NCBI RefSeq assembly: GCF_002087335.1
Contig: NZ_MWVJ01000003.1
Coordinates: 1-55,964, forward strand
Length of the DNA: 55,964 bases
Reading direction: 5' to 3'
From: Pseudophaeobacter leonis
GTDB taxonomy: Bacteria > Pseudomonadota > Alphaproteobacteria > Rhodobacterales > Rhodobacteraceae
The translations under genes were made by a program, and so were the position numbers. Shown one piece after another: positions 27,331 through 36,551 of this stretch. Every line of letters begins with the position of its first letter. Position 1 is the stretch's first letter. Under the pieces are notes generated by a model. The model did no database searches, was not told the DNA's origin, and was given only the letters and a program-made list of their open reading frames with translations.

Positions 27331-27818
27331 TCCTCGGCATCGGAACCGATCTCGCCAATATCGAGCGTATCCAGCGCACGCTGGACCGTTTTGGCGACCG
27401 GTTTCGCAACCGCGTGTTCACCGAGGTTGAGCAGCGCAAGGCCGAGCGTCGGCGCGATGTCGCCGGAACCTATGCCAAACGCTGGGCCGCAAAAGAAGCC
27501 TGTTCCCAGCGCCTGGGAACAGGGCTGCGCATGGGCATCGCCTGGAAAGATATGGCGGTAAGCAACCTGCGCCCCGGTCAGCCAGTGATGCATGTCACAG
27601 GCTGGGCCGCCGAGCGTCTGGCCAAGATGACACCGGCAGGCCCTCAGGCCATCATCCATGTGACCCTGACCGATGATCACCCCTGGGCGCAGGCCTTTGT
27701 GGTTATTGAGGCGCATCCAATTGCCCCTCAACCTGAGGGCCAGGCAGAGGAGCAGACAGAGGATCAGACAGAGGATCAGGCAGAGGATCCGGCACCTGAA
27801 AAAGCCAGTGGCGCTTGA
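27327..27818 (+). CDS. acpS: Holo-[acyl-carrier-protein] synthase with repeat-encoded acidic tail
   Basis: AcpS transfers the 4'-phosphopantetheine arm from CoA to acyl carrier protein. It starts [14 protein letters not shown], with the Mg-binding Asp, and has [20 protein letters not shown] with the second acidic site and the conserved WAAKEA motif. [19 protein letters not shown] ends the catalytic domain at about residue 130. The remaining 30 residues are a low-complexity acidic tail ([16 protein letters not shown]) encoded by four 12-bp tandem units. Most AcpS proteins stop before this. The tail is an addition, and unlikely to touch the active site. Confidence 0.93.
   Translation: MILGIGTDLANIERIQRTLDRFGDRFRNRVFTEVEQRKAERRRDVAGTYAKRWAAKEACSQRLGTGLRMGIAWKDMAVSNLRPGQPVMHVTGWAAERLAKMTPAGPQAIIHVTLTDDHPWAQAFVVIEAHPIAPQPEGQAEEQTEDQTEDQAEDPAPEKASGA
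27741..27788 (+). repeat. Four 12-bp tandem units inside the acpS 3' end
   Basis: Units at 27741, 27753, 27765 and 27777: CAGGCAGAGGAG, CAGACAGAGGAT (twice, identical) and CAGGCAGAGGAT. Because 12 is a multiple of three, copy-number changes keep the reading frame and only change tail length. Confidence 0.9.
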
Positions 27819-27879
27819 CTCGCGTCCCTTGCGCGCTCATGTAGCGCCGGTCCCTTTATTTTAAACCCCGGAGAGCCTG

Positions 27880-28716
27880 ATTACGGCAAAACCTACCGCC
27901 GGCCAATCGATCCTCGAAACGGTAAAGACCATTGTCTATGCGCTGCTGATTGCCGGGGTCTTTCGGACCCTGTTTTTCCAACCTTTCTGGATCCCGTCGG
28001 GGTCGATGAAAGAGACGCTGTTCATTGGTGATTTCCTGTTCGTCAACAAGATGGCCTATGGCTATTCCTATGCGTCCTGCCCCAGCGTGCGCATCGGCGC
28101 CATCGGGCTGAACATCGACGCCGAGGATATCTGTGGTTTTCTGGATAGCGACAACTCCCGTTTGCTGGGCTCTGACCCGGAGCGCGGCGATGTTGTGGTC
28201 TTTCGCCACCCGGTTTCGGGAACCGACTATATTAAGCGCCTGATCGGCTTGCCCGGTGACAAAATCCAGATGAAAGAAGGGGTTTTGTTCATCAACGGCG
28301 AGGCGGTTGGCCTTGAGGATGCGGGCAACTTTGAGGAAGCGATGGCGCCACAGGGGCCGCAGAGATCCTATCCGCGCTGCGAAAACCAGCCGGTTGGCCA
28401 GGGCGGAACCTGTCTGAAATCGCGTCAGATCGAAACGCTGCCCGGTGGCAACAAACATGTGATCCTCAATATCGGCAGGCAGACGTCTGATCATACGGGC
28501 GTCTTTCATGTGCCCGAGGGTCATTTCTTCTTTATGGGGGATAACCGCGACAACTCCAGCGACAGCCGTCTGGCGCAAACCGCTGGAGGTGTTGGCTTTG
28601 TGCCGCTGGAAAACCTGATCGGGCGCGCTGACCGGATCATGTTCTCGTCCTCCGGTCGCTCCATGCTGTTTTTCTGGACCTGGCGCAGTGATCGCTACTT
28701 CAAGGGGATCAATTGA
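27880..28716 (+). CDS. lepB: Signal peptidase I, unusual start codon
   Basis: LepB cleaves signal peptides of exported proteins at the outer face of the inner membrane. The protein has an N-terminal membrane helix ([17 protein letters not shown]), the catalytic Ser in [13 protein letters not shown] (about residue 42), the catalytic Lys in [14 protein letters not shown] (about 119), and [12 protein letters not shown]. No ATG, GTG or TTG precedes the conserved N-terminus in this frame. The first ATG (28006) is at the catalytic serine and would remove the helix. The homologous start [15 protein letters not shown] is preceded by ATT at 27880 and CTG at 27877, with GGAG at 27870-27873. I therefore call 27880 with ATT, six bases after GGAG. 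A single-base error of ATG is equally possible. Confidence 0.88.
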   Translation: MTAKPTAGQSILETVKTIVYALLIAGVFRTLFFQPFWIPSGSMKETLFIGDFLFVNKMAYGYSYASCPSVRIGAIGLNIDAEDICGFLDSDNSRLLGSDPERGDVVVFRHPVSGTDYIKRLIGLPGDKIQMKEGVLFINGEAVGLEDAGNFEEAMAPQGPQRSYPRCENQPVGQGGTCLKSRQIETLPGGNKHVILNIGRQTSDHTGVFHVPEGHFFFMGDNRDNSSDSRLAQTAGGVGFVPLENLIGRADRIMFSSSGRSMLFFWTWRSDRYFKGIN

Positions 28717-29399
28717 AACTTTCCAAAGAGATGCGCGCCTTTGAAGAGCGGATCGGGTATCATTTCACCCGACCCGAGCTCTTGGTGCGGGCCCTGACCC
28801 ACCCTTCGGTGTCCTCGCCCAATCGCAAAGACAACCAGCGACTGGAATTTCTGGGCGACCGTGTGCTTGGCCTTGTTATGGCGACGGAACTGCTGGAACA
28901 TGATAAGCAGGCCAGTGAAGGCCAGCTGGCGCCGCGGTTCAACGCGCTGGTGCGCAAGGAGGCCTGCGCCGATGTCGCCCGCGAGATTGACCTCGGCGAG
29001 GTGCTGAAACTGGGCCGTTCCGAGATGATGTCCGGGGGGCGCCGCAAGCTTGCGCTGCTGGGCGATGGCATGGAAGCGGTGATTGCTGCGGTCTACAAGG
29101 ATGGCGGCTTTGAGGTGGCGCAACAGATGATCCTGCGCCTCTGGGGCCAGCGGGTGCATCAGGTCGAGGACGACGCGCGCGACCCCAAGACTGCGTTGCA
29201 GGAATTTGTTCAGGCCCGCCGCGAATCGCCGCCGGACTACGTGCAGGTGGCGCGCGAAGGCCCTGATCGCCAACCCATCTTCACCATTGCCGTTCGGCTG
29301 GAAGATGGCACTGAAGAACGCGCCACTGCGGGCTCTAAGCGCCTGGCAGAGCAGGCCGCAGCCAAGGCGCTCTTGGCACGTTTGGAGCAAAAAACATGA
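28713..29399 (+). CDS. rnc: Ribonuclease III
   Basis: RNase III cuts double-stranded RNA in rRNA processing and mRNA decay. The 228-residue protein has the signature [17 protein letters not shown] with the catalytic acidic residues and [15 protein letters not shown] with the second acidic pair. A double-stranded-RNA-binding domain runs from about residue 155 ([20 protein letters not shown]) to [16 protein letters not shown]. The start is TTG 28713, overlapping the lepB stop as TTGA, and the end overlaps era by four bases. Confidence 0.96.
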   Translation: MKLSKEMRAFEERIGYHFTRPELLVRALTHPSVSSPNRKDNQRLEFLGDRVLGLVMATELLEHDKQASEGQLAPRFNALVRKEACADVAREIDLGEVLKLGRSEMMSGGRRKLALLGDGMEAVIAAVYKDGGFEVAQQMILRLWGQRVHQVEDDARDPKTALQEFVQARRESPPDYVQVAREGPDRQPIFTIAVRLEDGTEERATAGSKRLAEQAAAKALLARLEQKT

Positions 29400-30304
29400 C
29401 AACACGCGCCGGATTCGTCGCCCTGATCGGAGAGCCCAACGCGGGTAAATCCACCCTGATGAACCGCATGGTGGGGGCCAAGGTCTCGATCGTGACCCAT
29501 AAGGTTCAGACCACCCGCACCCGTGTGCGCGGTATTGTGATGGAGGGGGAGAGCCAGATCGTTTTTGTCGACACGCCAGGCCTGTTTCAGCCCCGTCGCA
29601 GGCTGGATCGCGCCATGGTCGCCGCCGCCTGGGGTGGTGCCGCTGATGCGGATGTCGTGATGCTGCTGATCGAGGCCACCCGTGGCGTCACCGAAGGCGT
29701 TGAACGGATCCTGGAAGGGCTCGCAGAGCTCGGCAAGGGGCGCAAAGTGGCGCTGGTGATCAACAAGATTGACCGGGTTCAGTCCGAAGCGCTGCTGGGC
29801 CTGACCAAAGAGCTGAATGACCGCTATGATTTTGCTGAGACCTTCCTGATCTCGGCTGAGCGGGGCCACGGCGTCGACACCCTGCGTCTCTGGCTGGCCA
29901 ATGAGTTGCCCGAAGGTCCGTGGTTCTACCCGGAAGACCAGATTTCTGATCTGCCAATGCGGATGATCGCGGCAGAAATGACCCGCGAAAAGCTGACCCT
30001 GCGGCTGCACCAGGAGCTGCCTTACCAGATGACGGTCGAGACCGAGAACTGGGAAGAGCGCAAGGATGGCTCGGCCAAGATTGACCAGGTGATCTATGTG
30101 ATCCGCGACGGCCACAAAGGCATCGTTCTGGGCAAGCGCGGCGAGACCATCAAGGCGGTATCGCAGGCCGCCCGCGAAGAGCTGACAGAATTCCTCGGCC
30201 GCAAGGTGCATCTGTTCCTGCAGGTCAAGGTCCGTCCCAACTGGCTGGAAGAGTCTGAACGCTACTCTGAGATGGGGCTGGATTTCAAAGACGGCAACGA
30301 ATGA
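29396..30304 (+). CDS. era: GTPase Era
   Basis: Era is an essential GTPase in 30S ribosome assembly that binds the end of 16S rRNA. The 302-residue protein has G1 GEPNAGKS at residues 12-19, G2 TTRTRVRG, G3 VFVDTPG and G4 INKID. The C-terminal KH domain runs from about residue 205 and contains [21 protein letters not shown]. It overlaps rnc upstream and the DUF1491 gene downstream by four bases each. The rnc-era pair is common across bacteria. Confidence 0.97.
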   Translation: MTTRAGFVALIGEPNAGKSTLMNRMVGAKVSIVTHKVQTTRTRVRGIVMEGESQIVFVDTPGLFQPRRRLDRAMVAAAWGGAADADVVMLLIEATRGVTEGVERILEGLAELGKGRKVALVINKIDRVQSEALLGLTKELNDRYDFAETFLISAERGHGVDTLRLWLANELPEGPWFYPEDQISDLPMRMIAAEMTREKLTLRLHQELPYQMTVETENWEERKDGSAKIDQVIYVIRDGHKGIVLGKRGETIKAVSQAAREELTEFLGRKVHLFLQVKVRPNWLEESERYSEMGLDFKDGNE

Positions 30305-30630
30305 GCCGTCTGACAGCTGAGTTCTGGGTGCAGGCCTATCTCACCCGGCTGCGGCTGATTGAGATACCCGCCTTTGTCACCGCTCATGGTGACAATACGG
30401 CGGGGGCTGTGCTTGTGAAGCTCAACACTCTGGACGGGCAGGCGCAGTCGTTTCACCGCTCCTATGACCTGATGAGCGACGCGCGCAAATGGATTGAACA
30501 TGCCAGCGGTGTTGAGGCGGATGTTGATGCCGCAATTCGCCGCCAGCAAGAGTTTGACCCGGACCTCTGGGTGATCGAGGTCGAGGACCGCGCTGGCCGC
30601 CATCTGCTGGATGAGCCGGGGCTGGAGTAG
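30301..30630 (+). CDS. DUF1491-family protein
   Basis: A 109-residue soluble protein starting [18 protein letters not shown], with GAVLVKLNTLDGQAQSF and ending in the pattern FDPDLWVIEVEDRAGRHLL. This matches the alphaproteobacterial DUF1491 family, whose function is unknown. It overlaps era by four bases and lies 110 bp before recO. Its constant position between era and recO suggests a role in RNA or ribosome biology, but this is inference only. Confidence 0.8.
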   Translation: MSRLTAEFWVQAYLTRLRLIEIPAFVTAHGDNTAGAVLVKLNTLDGQAQSFHRSYDLMSDARKWIEHASGVEADVDAAIRRQQEFDPDLWVIEVEDRAGRHLLDEPGLE

Positions 30631-30740
30631 CGCGCGCTGCCAGTGTCGCTGAGACTGTTTTCCGGCGGCTGGCTTGCCGTTTTGCCTGTATTAGGCTCTG
30701 ATACCTATGGGCGCGGCAGTACAATCAGGAGAGTGACAAG

Positions 30741-31465
30741 GTGGACTGGCGTGATCATGGCATCCTGTTGACCAGTCGCCGCCATGGCGAGTCTGCGGTG
30801 ATCATTGATGTTTTCACCGAAAGCCACGGTCGTCACGCCGGCATCGTGCATGGGGGCGCCAGTCGCAAAAAATCCCCGGTGCTGCAGCCCGGCGCCCAGT
30901 TGGATCTGTTGTGGCGCGCCCGGCTGGAGGATCATCTGGGCAGCTATCAGGCCGAGCCGCTGCGCAGTCGGGCTGCTGCTGCTCTGTCCGGGCGGCTGGC
31001 GCTGGCGGGGCTGAATACGGTGACTGGGCTTTTGAGCTTTTGCCTGCCGGAACGAGAAGCCTATCCCGATCTCTACAAGCGCAGCGAGCAGTTGCTGGAC
31101 CTGCTGGAGGAAGAGGAAATCTGGCCGCTGGCCTATCTGCGCTGGGAGATGGCGCTGCTTGAGGCAATGGGCTTTGGGCTGGATCTCAGCGCCTGCGCGG
31201 TCTCGGGCGCAATGAGGATCTCGCCTATGTCTCTCCCAAAACCGGGCGCGCGGTCTCAAGGCAGGAGGCCGGGCAATGGGTCAGCCGCCTGCTGCCACTG
31301 CCGCCGGTGATGCAGGGGGCTGGTTATGCGCCGGATTACGAGGTGGCCGAGGGGTTGCGCACCACGGGTTACTTTCTTGAGACGCATCTGGCGCGCAGTC
31401 TTGGCAATCGGCCGCTGCCAGAGGCGCGCGGCCGCTTTATCGATGCCTTCAGCCGCCGAGTATAG
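30741..31465 (+). pseudogene. recO: DNA repair protein RecO, frameshifted as sequenced
   Basis: RecO loads RecA on SSB-coated gaps in the RecFOR pathway. The protein starts at GTG 30741 ([17 protein letters not shown]), the usual N-terminal OB-fold opening. It continues with the helical region [26 protein letters not shown] (written here in two overlapping parts: [11 protein letters not shown] and [12 protein letters not shown]). After SGAM the frame goes astray and stops at 31308-31310. The true continuation, [19 protein letters not shown] and LETHLARSLGNRPLPEARG, is in the next frame and ends at TAG 31463-31465. One extra A at 31211-31212 (GCAATG to GCAAATG) restores about 241 residues, the normal length. 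Confidence 0.88.
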
Positions 31466-31478
31466 TCAGCCACCGGTT

Positions 31479-31979
31479 TTAATCCGCCTTTAGTCCTCGG
31501 ACGTGGAACACCATTTCCAGACCCGCCTCGTTGCGCAGGATCAGCACATCTCCGGCAACCTCTGCCTCGGTCATTTCCGCAAGGGTCTGAAGATATATAT
31601 CCTCGGCTGGCTGGTCGGGACATATCATCCGGGTGGCGATCAGCGCGCCCGCCTGAAACCAGGGATAGGGCGCCGTCTGGTCGCCCTGGTAGCTGTTGCA
31701 AGGCGCCTGCCCTGACAGTTTGCCGGCTTCCGGAAAGGTCAGCGTGGCACGGGCCTCAAAGGGCTCCTGGTTCAGCGTGCTGAGGACCCATGTCTTGTCA
31801 GCTGCGCCATATCCGGTGAGCGTTTCATCGCGACAGGCCGCGAGCAGGGCCGTGGCTGCCATCAACCCGCTGACAACGGCGGCCCGGTACAGCCGCGTTG
31901 CGGTTTGTTTGGCAAGGGGTTGGCCGGATTGGCGCTGGCTGGGGCGGCGAGCCCGGGTTGAGGCTGGAGCATTACTCAT
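31479..31979 (-). CDS. META/HslJ-like lipoprotein
   Basis: The 166-residue protein has a long basic N-terminus, then a hydrophobic stretch and lipobox (ATALLAACRDE), so it is probably an outer-membrane or periplasmic lipoprotein. The mature part resembles the META domain: KTWVLSTLNQEPFEARATLTF, then the conserved APCNSYQGDQ core, MICPDQPAEDIYLQTLAEM and a final LILRNEAGLEMVF. META/HslJ proteins are linked to heat and novobiocin resistance in E. coli; the function here is unknown. It starts at ATG 31979; a later start closer to the lipobox is possible. It ends 13 bp from the end of recO, convergent with it. Confidence 0.75.
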   Translation of the reverse strand: MSNAPASTRARRPSQRQSGQPLAKQTATRLYRAAVVSGLMAATALLAACRDETLTGYGAADKTWVLSTLNQEPFEARATLTFPEAGKLSGQAPCNSYQGDQTAPYPWFQAGALIATRMICPDQPAEDIYLQTLAEMTEAEVAGDVLILRNEAGLEMVFHVRGLKAD

Positions 31980-31988
31980 CTGAAAAGA

Positions 31989-32753
31989 CTACTCTGTCTG
32001 TTGCGCGGTGCGGCGGGGATATTGCCGGGGACTGTTGTCCTGTATCAGCTCGGATATCCGATGGCCGATTGCGGCACTGCCCTTGACCGAGGGGTGGATC
32101 ATGTCCACCGCATGATAGGAGCGATCTCCATGGGGCACAAGATTGGCCAGCGAGAGGAAGAACACTGCCTCGTCCTGCGCGGCCATGCTGGCTGCCCGAC
32201 GGTCAAGCTCTTCGCCGTTGTCTTTGCAATATTCAATTGGTGAGCCCATGCCGGGGCTGCGCAGATAGCCGGTGTAGATCACCTTGCTGCCGCTGGTTCG
32301 CAGTTTGGCGACAAGATCGGGGATGGCCCCGCTGCGACCATCCTGCGAGATGAGCCGGTTCATTTTTCGGGTGCAGGCGCCACAGCCACAGCCCAGCCAA
32401 AGATCATTGCCGCCGCCACTGACCACCACCCAGTCCCATTCGCCCCAGTCCCATTCGCCCTAGTCCCATTCGCCCCGGGGCACCTGTTTTGGGATGCTGA
32501 GCCCCGCCGCACCAGTGATTGCCAGATGATAGATCATCCGCGCCGCAGAGGCCGGCCGGTCCACCACCGAAACACCCAGCTCTTGCTCCATCACGTCCGA
32601 CACCGCGCGTTTGGTGCCGCCATTCCAGGCCAGAAGGGAATCACCAATGACCAGAATGGCCCCGTCTGTGTTCTTTGGCACAGGCTCCGCGCAGCCAAAA
32701 AGCGCCAAGAGGGCGACGCAGGTCACAAGGAGTTTCGACACAAACTGGCGCAT
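31989..32753 (-). pseudogene. SGNH/GDSL hydrolase lipoprotein with in-frame TAG in a tandem repeat
   Basis: From ATG 32753 the frame encodes a lipoprotein signal (LLALFGC) and SGNH block I ILVIGDSLLAWNGG with the nucleophilic serine. It stops at TAG 32462-32460. The same frame continues unshifted with SGGGNDLWLGCGCGACTR (block III GGND) and VDMIHPSVKGSAAIG (the Asp-x-x-His block V), ending at TGA 31991-31989. All catalytic blocks are present, so the two parts are one 254-codon gene. The stop lies in a 15-bp tandem repeat coding GEWDW, where TGG has become TAG in one copy. The enzyme would be a cell-envelope esterase or lipase; its substrate is unknown. Confidence 0.82.
32430..32474 (-). repeat. 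Three 15-bp tandem units inside the SGNH hydrolase gene
   Basis: Plus-strand units CCAGTCCCATTCGCC at 32430 and 32445, and CTAGTCCCATTCGCC at 32460. The single C/T difference turns a Trp codon into TAG on the coding strand. The units encode GEWDW. Confidence 0.9.
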
Positions 32754-32886
32754 GGATTGAGACTATCTGAGTGGATTGGAAAGACAACCAAAGCCCCCAC
32801 AAGAAACCGTACCTTCAGACCTGCGCAAAAATGCGAGGAGATGGCCACCGCCCTGTCTGGTGAAAAGTCTAAGGAAGCACAGAAAT

Positions 32887-32909
32887 ATGCCCGACCATTG
32901 GCCGGGCAT
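32887..32909 (-). terminator. Possible hairpin terminator downstream of mcd
   Basis: ATGCCCG (32887-32893) pairs with CGGGCAT (32903-32909) around a nine-base loop. It lies about 50 bp past the mcd stop. A T-run (TTTTT) is found on the plus-strand side, so direction is uncertain. Confidence 0.35.
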
Positions 32910-32937
32910 GTGCAATTTTTCTCAGGTGAGGCTGAAC

Positions 32938-32969
32938 AGATCAGGCCTAAAGAAGATCAGGCCAACAAG
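32938..32969 (-). repeat. Two 16-bp tandem units across the mcd stop codon
   Basis: AGATCAGGCCTAAAGA (32938-32953) and AGATCAGGCCAACAAG (32954-32969) match at 12 of 16 positions, with the first ten bases identical. The mcd stop (32959-32957) is inside the second unit. Confidence 0.6.
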
Positions 32970-34643
32970 CGGCGGGCGATGACCTGGGCCTGAATCTCTG
33001 CCGCGCCTTCAAAAATGTTGAGGATCCGCGCATCACACAGCACCCGGCTGATTTTGTACTCAAGGGCAAAGCCGTTGCCGCCGTGGATTTGCAAACCGTT
33101 GTCGGCAGCCGCCCAGGCGACCCGCGCGCCCAGCAGTTTGGCCATGCCAGCCTCAAGGTCGCAGCGGTGGCCGTTATCTTTTTCCCGGGCAGAGAAATAG
33201 GTCAGCTGACGCGCCACCATGATCTCAACTGCCATCATCGCCAGTTTGCCAGAGACGCGCGGGAAGGCGATCAGGCTTTTGCCGAACTGTTTGCGGTCCT
33301 GCGCGTATTGCATGGCGATATCCAGCGCCGACTGCGCCACGCCAATGGCGCGGGCTGCGGTCTGGATGCGGGCGCTCTCAAAGGTCTCCATCAGCTGCTT
33401 AAAGCCCTTGCCCTCGACGCCGCCCAGCAGGTTGGCCTGTTTCACGGCAAAGCCGTCAAAGCCAAGCTCGTATTCCTTCATGCCGCGATAGCCCAGCACC
33501 TCGATCTCACCGCCGGTCATGCCGGGGGTTGGAAAGGGTTCTGCATCGGTGCCGGGGGTTTTTTCCGCCAGAAACATCGACAGGCCCCGGTGGTCTGTGG
33601 TCTCGGGGTCGGTGCGCGCCAGCAAGGTCATCACATGGGTGCGGGCCGCGTGGGTGATCCAGGTTTTGTTGCCGGTCACCTCATAGTCGCCAGCCTCGGT
33701 TTTCACCGCGCGGGTGCGCAAAGAGCCAAGATCAGAGCCTGTATTGGGCTCGGTGAACACAGCCGTGGGCAGGATTTCGGCGCTGGCGATCTTGGGCAGC
33801 CACTGGGCCTTTTGATCGTCGGTACCACCGCAGAGGATCAGCTCGGCGGCAATCTCAGAGCGGGTGGCGAGGGAGCCAACACCGATATAGCCGCGTGACA
33901 GTTCTTCTGAGACCACAACCATCGAGGCCTTGGAGAGGCCAAAGCCGCCAAACTCTTCGGGGATGGTCAGACCAAAGACGCCCATTTCGGCCAGCTCTTC
34001 GATCACTTCCATCGGGATCAGCTCATCCTTCAGGTGCCAGTCATGGGCGTGGGGCTCGACCTTTTCCGAAGCGTAGCGGCGGAACTGGTCGCGGATCATC
34101 TCCAGCTCTTCTTCCAGACCCGAGGTGCCAAACATGGTGGCGCCGGCCTGTTCCTGCATCAGCTCAGCCAGGCGGCTGCGGGCGGCCTGCGTGTTGCCGC
34201 CCTCGGGAAGGGCCACCACAGCCTCGGTGCGCAGCGCCGTCAGGGTGTCCTGACCCAGGCCCAGATCCTGCAGCCGCAGAATTTCGCCCTGGTTCATCTG
34301 GATGCCGCCCTGCACCTGGGCGAGATATTCGCCAAAGGCAATCTGGTGGATCAGCTGTTCCATCTCATTAAAGGCGCCATCGCTTTGCAGCTTGTCGGCC
34401 CACTGCTGCATCTGACGCAGGGAGTAGACATAGGTCGCAAGCCAGGACAGCCCATGCGCGGCGGTCTGGTTCTCCTCGATCAGCTGCCCAGAGACGCGTC
34501 CCTCCTGGCTGACCTGATCGCGTACAGCAATACGGGCCGCCTCCAGGGTGGCTTCAAGGGGAGCAATTGCCGCCGCGGTGAGCGTCAGCAGGTCTTGGGA
34601 GCACAATCGGTTTCATTTGCAGGTCCTGTCCGTCATGAGCCAT
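32957..34643 (-). pseudogene. mcd: (2S)-methylsuccinyl-CoA dehydrogenase; frame broken near the start as sequenced
   Basis: This acyl-CoA dehydrogenase oxidises methylsuccinyl-CoA to mesaconyl-CoA in the ethylmalonyl-CoA pathway for C2 assimilation. The 180-residue N-terminal extension (AAHGLSWLATYVYSLRQMQ, FGEYLAQVQGGIQMNQGEI) sets it apart from ordinary acyl-CoA dehydrogenases and matches the Mcd family. The FAD enzyme core follows: FTEPNTGSDLGSLRTRAV, GNKTWITHAARTHVMTLLAR, VLGYRGMKEYELGFDGF with the catalytic Glu region, and the end QIHGGNGFALEYKISRVLCD. The long frame begins only at TTG 34606. A better start, ATG 34643 with AAGGA nine bases upstream (AHDGQDLQMKPIVL), lies one base out of phase. 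One base too many or two too few near 34595-34599 would join them. Electrons pass to ETF, encoded at 47.7-49.4 kb. Confidence 0.85.
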
Positions 34644-34802
34644 TGAATCACGTCCTTCTGTGGTGGCTTGGTGGTAAATCACTTTGCAGGTGCAGCGCAA
34701 CAAAAATACGCCGCACTGCGGCAATTTGATAATAAGTTGCGTGACGGAATTTTGGGCGCGGCTGCTGTTCTCTCTGCTCGATTGGAGTGATAGGGCAGGG
34801 GT

Positions 34803-35594
34803 ATGGACCAGTTTTTCAGCCTCATCTCACCCTCCATTTCACCCTCCATTTCTCCGGCGGATCTCGGCATCGCCTTTGCGATTGCCCTGCTTGCCGGTAC
34901 GGTCAAGGGCATGGTTGGCTTTGCTCTGCCGATGATCCTTGTGTCGGGGTTGAGCCTGTTCATGTCGCCGGAGCTGGCGCTGGCCGGGTTGATTCTGCCG
35001 ACGCTGGTCACAAACTGGATGCAGGCATTGCGGCAGGGTGCCGGTGCAGCCCTGGGGTCGATCAGGCGGTTTCGGATCTTTTTGCTGGCAGGATTGGTGT
35101 TTTTGCTGCTGAGCGCCCAGATGGTGCGCATCCTGCCGCAGCACATAATGTTTCTGGCCATTGGCGTGCCGGTCACGCTTTTTGTCCTGTTGCAGCTGCT
35201 CGGCATCGCGCTCACCCTGGCGAAACCGACGCCGAGGGTTGAAATCTTTGTCGGCGCCTTTGCTGGGCTGATCGGCGGCGTATCCGGTGTCTGGGGGCCG
35301 CCTACGGTGGCTTACCTCACGGCGCTGGGGACCGAAAAGAGCGAGCAGATCCGGGTGCAGGGGGTGATCTACGGCCTTGGCGCCTGTGCTTTGCTGCTGG
35401 CGCATATTGGCTCTGGCGTGGTGCGGGCCGAGACCCTGCCGTTCTCGATTGTGCTGGTTGTGCCTGCCGTGTTGGGCATGTGGATTGGCGGTCGGCTGCC
35501 TGATCGGATTGATCAAAGACTTTTTAAACAGGCTACCCTTATTGTGCTGTTGGTGGCGGGGTTGAATCTGGTGCGGCGTGGACTGATGCTCTGA
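34803..35594 (+). CDS. TauE/SafE-family membrane permease
   Basis: A 263-residue protein with about eight hydrophobic helices and the two-repeat layout of the TauE/SafE (DUF81) family. The first repeat contains GTVKGMVGFALPMILV and the second GLIGGVSGVWGPPTVAYL, the two conserved glycine-rich motifs. The family is linked to export of sulfite, sulfoacetate and other organosulfonates; the substrate here cannot be inferred. The N-terminus (SLISPSISPSISP) includes a repeat from a 12-bp duplication at 34827-34850. It is divergent from mcd. Confidence 0.85.
   Translation: MDQFFSLISPSISPSISPADLGIAFAIALLAGTVKGMVGFALPMILVSGLSLFMSPELALAGLILPTLVTNWMQALRQGAGAALGSIRRFRIFLLAGLVFLLLSAQMVRILPQHIMFLAIGVPVTLFVLLQLLGIALTLAKPTPRVEIFVGAFAGLIGGVSGVWGPPTVAYLTALGTEKSEQIRVQGVIYGLGACALLLAHIGSGVVRAETLPFSIVLVVPAVLGMWIGGRLPDRIDQRLFKQATLIVLLVAGLNLVRRGLML
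34827..34850 (+). repeat. 12-bp duplication at the start of the TauE/SafE gene
   Basis: TCACCCTCCATT at 34827-34838 is repeated exactly at 34839-34850. The frame is kept and the protein gains SPSI units before the first helix. Confidence 0.9.
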
Positions 35595-35654
35595 CACGCA
35601 ACTGAAAATGTGGCTCTGGTATGGGGCAAAGACCATAAAGGTGCGTTGGGTGTG

Positions 35655-36551
35655 ATGCAGGGGATGAACGCGGAAAGGCTGGCTCTGGGCACGATCCTGA
35701 TCGCGCTTTTGGTGCTGGCACTGAAACTGACGGCCTGGTGGCTGACAAATTCAGTGGCGCTGCTGTCTGATGCGCTGGAATCTTTTGTCAATGTGGGCGG
35801 TGCGGTGATGGCCTGGATGGCGGTCCACTATGCCAAAAAGCCGGCCGATGCCGGCCATCCCTTTGGTCACTACAAGGCCGAGTATTTTTCAGCCGTGCTC
35901 GAAGGCATCATGATCATTATCGCCGCCCTGCTGATTGTTGAGCAGTCGGTACATGCCCTTGGCAATCTCAGATCAACGGCAGAGTGGGGCCGGGCCGGGC
36001 TGTTGATCAACGGGGTCGCTCTGGTGCTGAACCTGATCTGGGCGCGGCTTTTGATTGGTCGCGGTAGGCAGCTGAGCTCTCCGGCCCTGACAGCGGGCGG
36101 GCGGCACCTGATGAGCGATGTCTGGACCTCGGTCGGGGTTCTGCTGGGTCTGGTGCTGGCGATGCTGACCGGTTGGACCATATTAGACCCGCTTTTGGCG
36201 CTTTTGGTGGCGGTGAATATCCTGCGCGAAGGCTACGGCGTTGTGGTCTCGTCGGTAAATGGCCTGATGGATTCCGCCGCCCCCAAGGAAGAGCGCGCCA
36301 GGATCGAAGAGCTGTTGCATCAATCGGCGGCAGGGGCCCTGCAGGTGCATGATCTGAAAACCCGTCGCGCAGGCGTCGCACTGTTTGTCGAGTTCCATAT
36401 GGTGGTTGATGGCGCGATGACGGTGCAGGCCTCGCATTGCATTTGCGACACCATCGAAGAGGCCATTCAGCAGGCGTTCCCCGAAGCGCAGGTCATCATT
36501 CATGTGGAGCCCGAGCATCAGCTTGAAGCCTCTGGAATTGAACCGGGCTGA
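35655..36551 (+). CDS. Cation diffusion facilitator (CDF) metal transporter
   Basis: A 298-residue proton/metal antiporter for Zn, Fe, Co or related ions. It has six helices, the metal-site motif LLSDALESFVNVGG in helix 2, HPFGHYKAEYFSAVLE after helix 2, and the second metal-site motif HLMSDVWTSVGV in helix 5. The C-terminal cytoplasmic dimerisation domain contains VHDLKTRRAG, VEFHMVVDGAMTV and VIIHVEPE. I take ATG 35655; GTG 35610 and ATG 35664 are alternatives. The metal-site residue order Asp-x-x-Glu-Ser in helix 2 is closer to the Fe/Zn group. Its stop lies in a 24-bp-period duplication. Confidence 0.88.
   Translation: MQGMNAERLALGTILIALLVLALKLTAWWLTNSVALLSDALESFVNVGGAVMAWMAVHYAKKPADAGHPFGHYKAEYFSAVLEGIMIIIAALLIVEQSVHALGNLRSTAEWGRAGLLINGVALVLNLIWARLLIGRGRQLSSPALTAGGRHLMSDVWTSVGVLLGLVLAMLTGWTILDPLLALLVAVNILREGYGVVVSSVNGLMDSAAPKEERARIEELLHQSAAGALQVHDLKTRRAGVALFVEFHMVVDGAMTVQASHCICDTIEEAIQQAFPEAQVIIHVEPEHQLEASGIEPG

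Noticed and set aside
5338..32753. TAG reassigned to an amino acid (stop-codon recoding)
   Set aside because: Several intact genes in the window (smc, ispH, lysE-type, the hybrid kinase) end normally at TAG, and only two internal TAGs were found.
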